DNA of 64,000 bases from Bog-756 sp963813525 (lineage in GTDB: Bacteria; Actinomycetota; Acidimicrobiia; Acidimicrobiales; RAAP-2): positions 124,001 to 188,000 of the forward strand of contig CAWEZI010000002.1 of NCBI GenBank assembly GCA_963813525.1. The letters are read 5' to 3'. Shown one piece after another: positions 60,128-64,000 of the stretch. The stretch's first letter is position 1. Each line of letters opens with the position of its first letter. The translations under genes were made by a program, and so were the position numbers. The notes below the pieces were generated by a model, which saw only the letters and a list, made by a program, of their open reading frames with translations, was not told where the DNA came from and ran no database searches.

Positions 60128-60212
60128 GCGGACCACCTCCTGCACCGTCACCAGGCCCTGGGCACCCGAGGTTACTACTGGGGAGAGCCAGGCCTCCTGG
60201 CCGGCTCGATGA

Positions 60213-61187
60213 TCAAGGGCCAGTCGAAACTTTCGCGGACGCTGGGAGATCGGCGAAGAGTCCTTTGTCGATCCGGCGGAGCGTCTCCTGATAGGCGGAT
60301 TCCGCCACCTTCGCCGCACGGTTTTCATCCATCGGTTTAAGGCCCATGGCGTCGAGGCACGTAAGGCCTGGCTCGATCCCGATCACCTTGCAGCCAGCGG
60401 CGGTGAGGCGACGAGTTTCCCGCTCGAGGCGGCGATGAGCCGACCACCTCATCAGCGCGTCGGCTCTCCGGGACGGGAATCTCGATGCCGACATCGACGA
60501 AATGACCAAGACCACTGCAGGGTGACGTGCCAGAAGGACGCCTGCATTGGTGGGCGAATGGACGCCGCCGTCGAAGTACTCGACCCCGCCGATGCCCACG
60601 GGAGCGAAGTAGGCGGGGATAGCGCACGAGGCGAGGACTGCCGCGGCGAGCGAGGCGGGAGGCGAACCGGGCCGGCCGAACACCACACGGGCGCCGTCGT
60701 CTCGGCGCACTGCACAGATCCAGAGATCCTCAGGCCACCGGTCGCCAACGAAGCGATGAAGAGGAGCAGCGCGCTCAGAGAGGTCAATCCTGCCGGCAGG
60801 GAGCATGGTGATGGCGGCCACATCTGGGCGGAAGCTCCACGGCCGCCTGGCAATCCTCGACAGGAGAGCGGGCGATGGTGGGCGCCACGGTCTCAGCCAG
60901 GATGCCGGTGTAGGAACGGGGAGATTCGATGAGTTCGGAAGGATACGGCCAACCACCTTCGAGCCACTTTCCGACAGCGGCGAGCGCGTGGCCATCGCAG
61001 CTAGATCCGTTGCTCCAACGCCAAGTCGGAGCATCGTCCCCGTTATCGACCCTGCCGACGATCCGACGACGATGTCAGCCGAACGGGAATCCCATCCAGA
61101 GGACTCGTATAGGGCGGAGAGAACTCCAGCGTGGTAGGCCTGCCCGACCACGCCCCCGGCACCGAGGACCAGTCCCACATCGGTCAT
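60213..61187 (-). CDS. Patatin-like phospholipase
   Basis: 324 residues; GTGAAGGAAG precedes the ATG. The oxyanion loop is GLVLGAGGVVGQAYHAG, the catalytic Ser is S44 in VVGSSAGS (GxSxG), and the catalytic Asp is in EYFDGGVHS (DG dyad). The mid-region and C-terminus fit bacterial patatins. Predicted to hydrolyse phospholipid or neutral-lipid acyl chains. It is the first gene of the two-gene leftward unit with WS/DGAT. It could supply or recycle acyl groups for lipid bodies. Confidence 0.9.
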   Translation of the reverse strand: MTDVGLVLGAGGVVGQAYHAGVLSALYESSGWDSRSADIVVGSSAGSITGTMLRLGVGATDLAAMATRSPLSESGSKVVGRILPNSSNLPVPTPASWLRPWRPPSPALLSRIARRPWSFRPDVAAITMLPAGRIDLSERAAPLHRFVGDRWPEDLWICAVRRDDGARVVFGRPGSPPASLAAAVLASCAIPAYFAPVGIGGVEYFDGGVHSPTNAGVLLARHPAVVLVISSMSASRFPSRRADALMRWSAHRRLERETRRLTAAGCKVIGIEPGLTCLDAMGLKPMDENRAAKVAESAYQETLRRIDKGLFADLPASAKVSTGP

Positions 61188-61596
61188 GCTTCCTTCACCC
61201 CCTCACCCATACGGGCTTTCTCCCAACCATCGACGCACCGACCCGTTTCCAGCGGTGGCCGCCGAAGCCCATATGAGCGTAGTGGTCAGCAGCGAGACTG
61301 GGAGCGTTCGTGCGGCCGATAGAGCCTCGGCCACAGGGGAACCTAGCTCGTTCACGCTCAGAGAAGGCCTCTGCTCAGTCAGCCTCCCTAGCTGAATACT
61401 GGCAAGTAGCAAACTGAGTCAAGAGAGTTGAGGTCTCTCTGCGGTTATCTCAGCCTGCGCAGTGCGCGTCCTCAGCTTCATAGGCTCTGCACTCAGCTGC
61501 GTGAGCTGAGGCTGTGGGCTTAAGAAATCGCGATGCCGTGGCCCATTCGTAGTTGGAATCAGCCTGGAAATCTGAGGTGGTGGCGCTGCGGGCGAC
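61188..61596. repeat. Non-coding region with a cluster of dispersed palindromic repeats
   Basis: About 410 nt between the patatin start and the WYL regulator stop. 19-nt cores are at 61378 (GTCAGCCTCCCTAGCTGAA), 61414 (CTGAGTCAAGAGAGTTGAG), 61471 (CTCAGCTTCATAGGCTCTG) and 61492 (CTCAGCTGCGTGAGCTGAG), plus a half-copy at 61449. They occupy about 130 nt. No gene was found here. Confidence 0.7.
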
Positions 61597-62568
61597 TCAT
61601 TGCGCACGTGGAATCAGTGCCCGGCTGAACCGGATGCTCCGTTCCTGGAGATGGGCGAGAAATTCGGGCGGAGACAGCACTTCAAAGTCGGACTCTGTCG
61701 CGCTGAGCGCCATCATCGCCCAGTCGAGCGATTCGGAGGCGATCCGCAAGAGGCACAGGTCTTCGCCGAGCTCTTCAATGACGGCTCCCCGGCCGATGCG
61801 CTGCCGGGTCAACTCTGCCGAAGCTTGGATGATCACTTCGACGACGTACCGACGCGGCATGCTGCCGATGGCATCCCGGACAAACTGGGCTGCGTCATCG
61901 GTCGGAAGCTTGCGTGAAGGGAAGTGCCCGCCAGTGCCCTGAGCGCCCTTGAGGCGGTCAAGACGGAAGGTCCGCCAGTCGGACCGCTCGAGATCCCAGG
62001 CGACGAGATACCAACGACGACCGAGAAGCACCAGCCGATGGGGGTCGACGTGTCTTTCGCTCGGATCACCGCTCCGAGAGACGTAATCGAACGTGAGGCG
62101 TTCGCAATCACGACATGCCTGGGCAATCGTCGCAAGTTCGCCTGACTCTGCACTCGGTGCATCGGCGCCGAACACAGCCGGCACGGTCATTGCCGCCAGC
62201 GAATCAACTTGCTGGCGAAGTCGTGGTGGCATGACTTGGATGAGCTTGCCGAGCGCCTGGACGGAGGACTCCTCGATTCCGGCGATGCTGCCAGCCTGAA
62301 TTGCAGACAGAAGGCCGACGGCGAGTGACACGGCCTCATCGTCGCTGAGGAGGAGCGGAGGAAGACCCGCTCCGGCAGCCAACTGGTAGCCCCCGTCGAC
62401 CCCCCTTTGAGCCTCGACGGGATATCCCATCTCCCGCAACCGTTCGACATCTCGGCGAAGCGTCCTCGCCGACACCTCCAGCCGGGCGGCCAACTCGGCG
62501 CCAGGCCAATAGCGCCGGTTCTGCAAAAGAGACAACAGGCTCAGGGCTCGAGAAGTCGTTGACGACAT
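61597..62568 (-). CDS. WYL-domain HTH transcriptional regulator
   Basis: 323 residues from ATG 62568. The winged-helix N-terminus (about 5-65) is SRALSLLSLLQNRRYWPGAELAARLEVSARTLRRDVERLREMGYPV. The WYL domain (about 140-225) has RLTFDYVSRSGD, HRLVLLGRRWYLVAWD and RTFRLDRL. The C-terminal WCX region follows. WYL domains bind ligands, sometimes nucleic acids, and members regulate DNA-damage, metabolic and defence genes. It is divergent from a DinB-family gene with only 85 nt between starts, so it probably controls that gene. Confidence 0.92.
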   Translation of the reverse strand: MSSTTSRALSLLSLLQNRRYWPGAELAARLEVSARTLRRDVERLREMGYPVEAQRGVDGGYQLAAGAGLPPLLLSDDEAVSLAVGLLSAIQAGSIAGIEESSVQALGKLIQVMPPRLRQQVDSLAAMTVPAVFGADAPSAESGELATIAQACRDCERLTFDYVSRSGDPSERHVDPHRLVLLGRRWYLVAWDLERSDWRTFRLDRLKGAQGTGGHFPSRKLPTDDAAQFVRDAIGSMPRRYVVEVIIQASAELTRQRIGRGAVIEELGEDLCLLRIASESLDWAMMALSATESDFEVLSPPEFLAHLQERSIRFSRALIPRAQ

Positions 62569-62653
62569 TTTTTCAGTAGATCCGCAGATTAGGACAGATT
62601 CTGACCGCTATGCATCATAAGGTGACCTTAGACCAACGAGGAAAGGGTGACCG

Positions 62654-63178
62654 ATGAACACAGACCACACCGATGGGACTTCCAGAGAACGATCTGATCT
62701 CATGGAGACGCTGGACCAGCATCGCGGGTTCCTCCGTCAGACGGCACAATCGCTGACCGACGAACAGGCACGCCTCACACCGACGGTGAGCCAACTCTGT
62801 ATTGGCGGGATCATCAAGCACGTGTCCCGGGCGGAGTCCGTGTGGGCCGACTTCATCGTAAGGGGGCCAGAAGCCAACGGCCCCATGGACGAGAACACCT
62901 TTAGGGCTCAAGCCGAGAGCTTCGTCATGGATGAGCATGAGTCGCTCGAGGGACTTCTCGCCAACTATGAGAAGGTGGCGCTCCGTACCAACGAGCTGGT
63001 CGAGTCGGTCGCGTCCCTCGACGACTCGCATCCATTGCCGGAGCGTCCGTGGTTCGAGCCCGGGTCTCGCTGGTCGGGGCGTCGAGTGCTCCTCCACCTC
63101 ATTGCCGAGACCTCGCAACATGCCGGGCATGCCGACATCATCCGTGAATCGATCGACGGGGCCAAGACGATGGGATAG
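62654..63178 (+). CDS. DinB-family metalloprotein
   Basis: 174 residues; GAGGAAAGGG lies before the ATG. Four-helix DinB/DUF664 pattern: ERSDLMETLDQHRGFLRQTAQSL, then GGIIKHVSRAESVW with the first His, then LLHLIAETSQHAGHADIIRE with two more His residues, the three metal ligands of the family. Roles range from thiol transferases (bacillithiol or mycothiol S-transferase) to uncharacterised stress proteins. In actinobacteria, mycothiol-dependent detoxification is a reasonable guess. It is divergent from the WYL regulator. Confidence 0.9.
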   Translation: MNTDHTDGTSRERSDLMETLDQHRGFLRQTAQSLTDEQARLTPTVSQLCIGGIIKHVSRAESVWADFIVRGPEANGPMDENTFRAQAESFVMDEHESLEGLLANYEKVALRTNELVESVASLDDSHPLPERPWFEPGSRWSGRRVLLHLIAETSQHAGHADIIRESIDGAKTMG

Positions 63179-63234
63179 CAGTCGGGTCGGTCATGCGCCA
63201 GACACCTGTGGTGCTATGCCGATTTGTCGACGTC

Positions 63235-63407
63235 CTCAGCTCTCGGGATGGGCTCCAGGCGGGCAAGGGCCGCAACTGCGGATGTCCTCAATTTGATGAG
63301 CTGAGCTCTCTCGACTCGGGACCTCAGCTTGATTGGGTGAGACCGCCAGTTGATGGTCTCAGCCTCGAGGGCTGATCTCCGGACGTCTCTCAGCCTTTAG
63401 AGCTGAG
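63235..63407. repeat. Tandem cluster of dispersed palindromic repeats
   Basis: Within 175 nt: a half-copy at 63235, then 19-nt cores at 63287 (CTCAATTTGATGAGCTGAG), 63323 (CTCAGCTTGATTGGGTGAG), 63358 (CTCAGCCTCGAGGGCTGAT) and 63389 (CTCAGCCTTTAGAGCTGAG). Start-to-start distances are 36, 35 and 31 nt. An extra inverted repeat, GAGACC/GGTCTC (63339-63344 and 63355-63360), joins the right arm of one core to the left arm of the next. This is not a CRISPR array: the cores differ and spacers are only 12-17 nt. Confidence 0.75.
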
Positions 63408-63648
63408 AACACTCCCCTTTGGTGCCGTCTATCTGATGGGGGTCAAGTGGGGATGCAGACCCTCACTGAAGCGGAGGGCCTTGCCTCGAAGCTTCCCACT
63501 TGCAACACACTTCCCGATGGTTGTCGCAGCATCAGGGCTCTCGATTGCCATCGGGGTCCCTCCCACCAACAGTGCGTGCGGACAACCTCGTTGCAGGCTA
63601 TAAATATCTCTCTGGAACTATCGGTCTGGATCGCTCGAGGCGGTGGCA

Positions 63649-64000
63649 ATGTCTGAAACCACGGCGGATCTGCGTTGGCAGCCCGTAACCTGCTTGGTCT
63701 TAAGCATCCTTGGCCTTGCCGGGTCTGTCTATCTCACCATCAGCCACTTCGACACCCACATCGCCCTCGCATGTCCCGATCTTGGCGCTTGCAACAAGAT
63801 CCTGACGAGCAACACCTCGCATTTCTTGGGCATTCCCGTGCCCGTGCTGGGTCTGTTGTACTTCGTGCCAATGACGATCCTCTGTCTTCCCGCGGCATGG
63901 CACTCCACCGACAGGCGCATTCATTGGGCTCGATTGGTCCTCTCGATCCTTGGTGTCGGCATGATCATCTACCTATTCATCGAAGAGTTGTTCATCATCC
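63649..64000 (+). CDS. Vitamin K epoxide reductase (VKOR) family membrane protein, partial
   Basis: The first 117 residues, running off the right edge. ATG 63649. Helix 1 is about 16-33 (VTCLVLSILGLAGSVYLTI). The external loop has Cys residues in ALACPDLGACNKILTS, followed by FLGIPVPVLGLLYFVPM, the conserved Ser/Gly-Pro helix of VKOR proteins. A further helix begins RLVLSILGVGMIIYLFIEE. The CxxC active-site pair is expected just beyond the edge. VKOR reoxidises disulphide-forming proteins such as DsbA homologues using quinones. The signature order supports the family. Confidence 0.85.
   Translation, partial: MSETTADLRWQPVTCLVLSILGLAGSVYLTISHFDTHIALACPDLGACNKILTSNTSHFLGIPVPVLGLLYFVPMTILCLPAAWHSTDRRIHWARLVLSILGVGMIIYLFIEELFII

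Noticed and set aside
63235..63407. Possible CRISPR array
   Set aside because: The cores are not identical, the spacing is 31-36 nt with spacers of only 12-17 nt, and no cas gene is present; the same core is dispersed singly elsewhere.

Overview
The window is high-GC DNA with frequent GTG starts and strong GGAGG-type ribosome binding sites. PadR, LuxR-type ATPase (LAL), WYL, a Ser/Thr kinase with an LppP/LprE-like sensor, WS/DGAT and patatin genes, and secreted proteins with GYWLVAxDGGxFxFGDA repeats all point to an actinomycete-grade organism. I favour the Acidimicrobiia or a close relative, by inference from gene content only. No rRNA, tRNA, CRISPR array or transposase was recognised. Both window edges cut genes: an ABC ATPase on the left and a VKOR-family membrane protein on the right.

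Layout. 0-1.4 kb: a leftward PadR / HAAS-like membrane protein / ABC ATPase operon with a perfect PadR-type operator. 1.5-11 kb: a PAS-PAS-GGDEF cyclase, a secreted sialidase-fold protein, two DHA2 drug exporters, and a rightward redox group (DapB-like dehydrogenase, nitroreductase, ketopantoate-reductase-like protein). 11-17.6 kb: two small proteins, then a two-gene surface-polysaccharide unit (double glycosyltransferase plus coiled-coil methyltransferase) and an M48 peptidase. 17.7-22 kb: two divergent secreted proteins, a G1 (eqolisin) peptidase carrying six Ig-like repeats and a propeller-repeat/beta-lactamase-fold fusion. 22-31 kb: hydrolases (amidohydrolase, alpha/beta hydrolases, two metallo-beta-lactamase-fold proteins including RNase Z, a class C beta-lactamase-fold esterase), a third DHA2 exporter and a ketol-acid reductoisomerase-like protein.

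31-43.7 kb looks like accessory DNA: many small genes, lower GC to the eye, a second eqolisin-fold protein that has lost both catalytic residues, a LAL regulator, SurE, a SpoIIAA-like protein, an RCC1 propeller, a vapBC pair whose vapC carries an in-frame amber codon, and a sensor kinase. 43.7-48.4 kb: sulfatase, SDR and zinc alcohol dehydrogenase, all rightward. 48.9-57 kb: a GT-C-like membrane protein, a secreted lipase and a permease plus two-ATPase ABC operon. 57-64 kb: an HSL-type esterase, a patatin -> WS/DGAT neutral-lipid operon, a divergent WYL regulator / DinB pair, and the start of VKOR.

The most interesting feature outside the genes is a dispersed palindromic repeat. It has a 19-nt core, consensus about CTCAGCTTNNNAGGCTGAG, and I found roughly 19 copies. 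All lie in non-coding DNA and all are in the right half (32.2-63.4 kb); some are single and some are clustered. It behaves like a REP-type element, and no mobilising gene is visible in the window.
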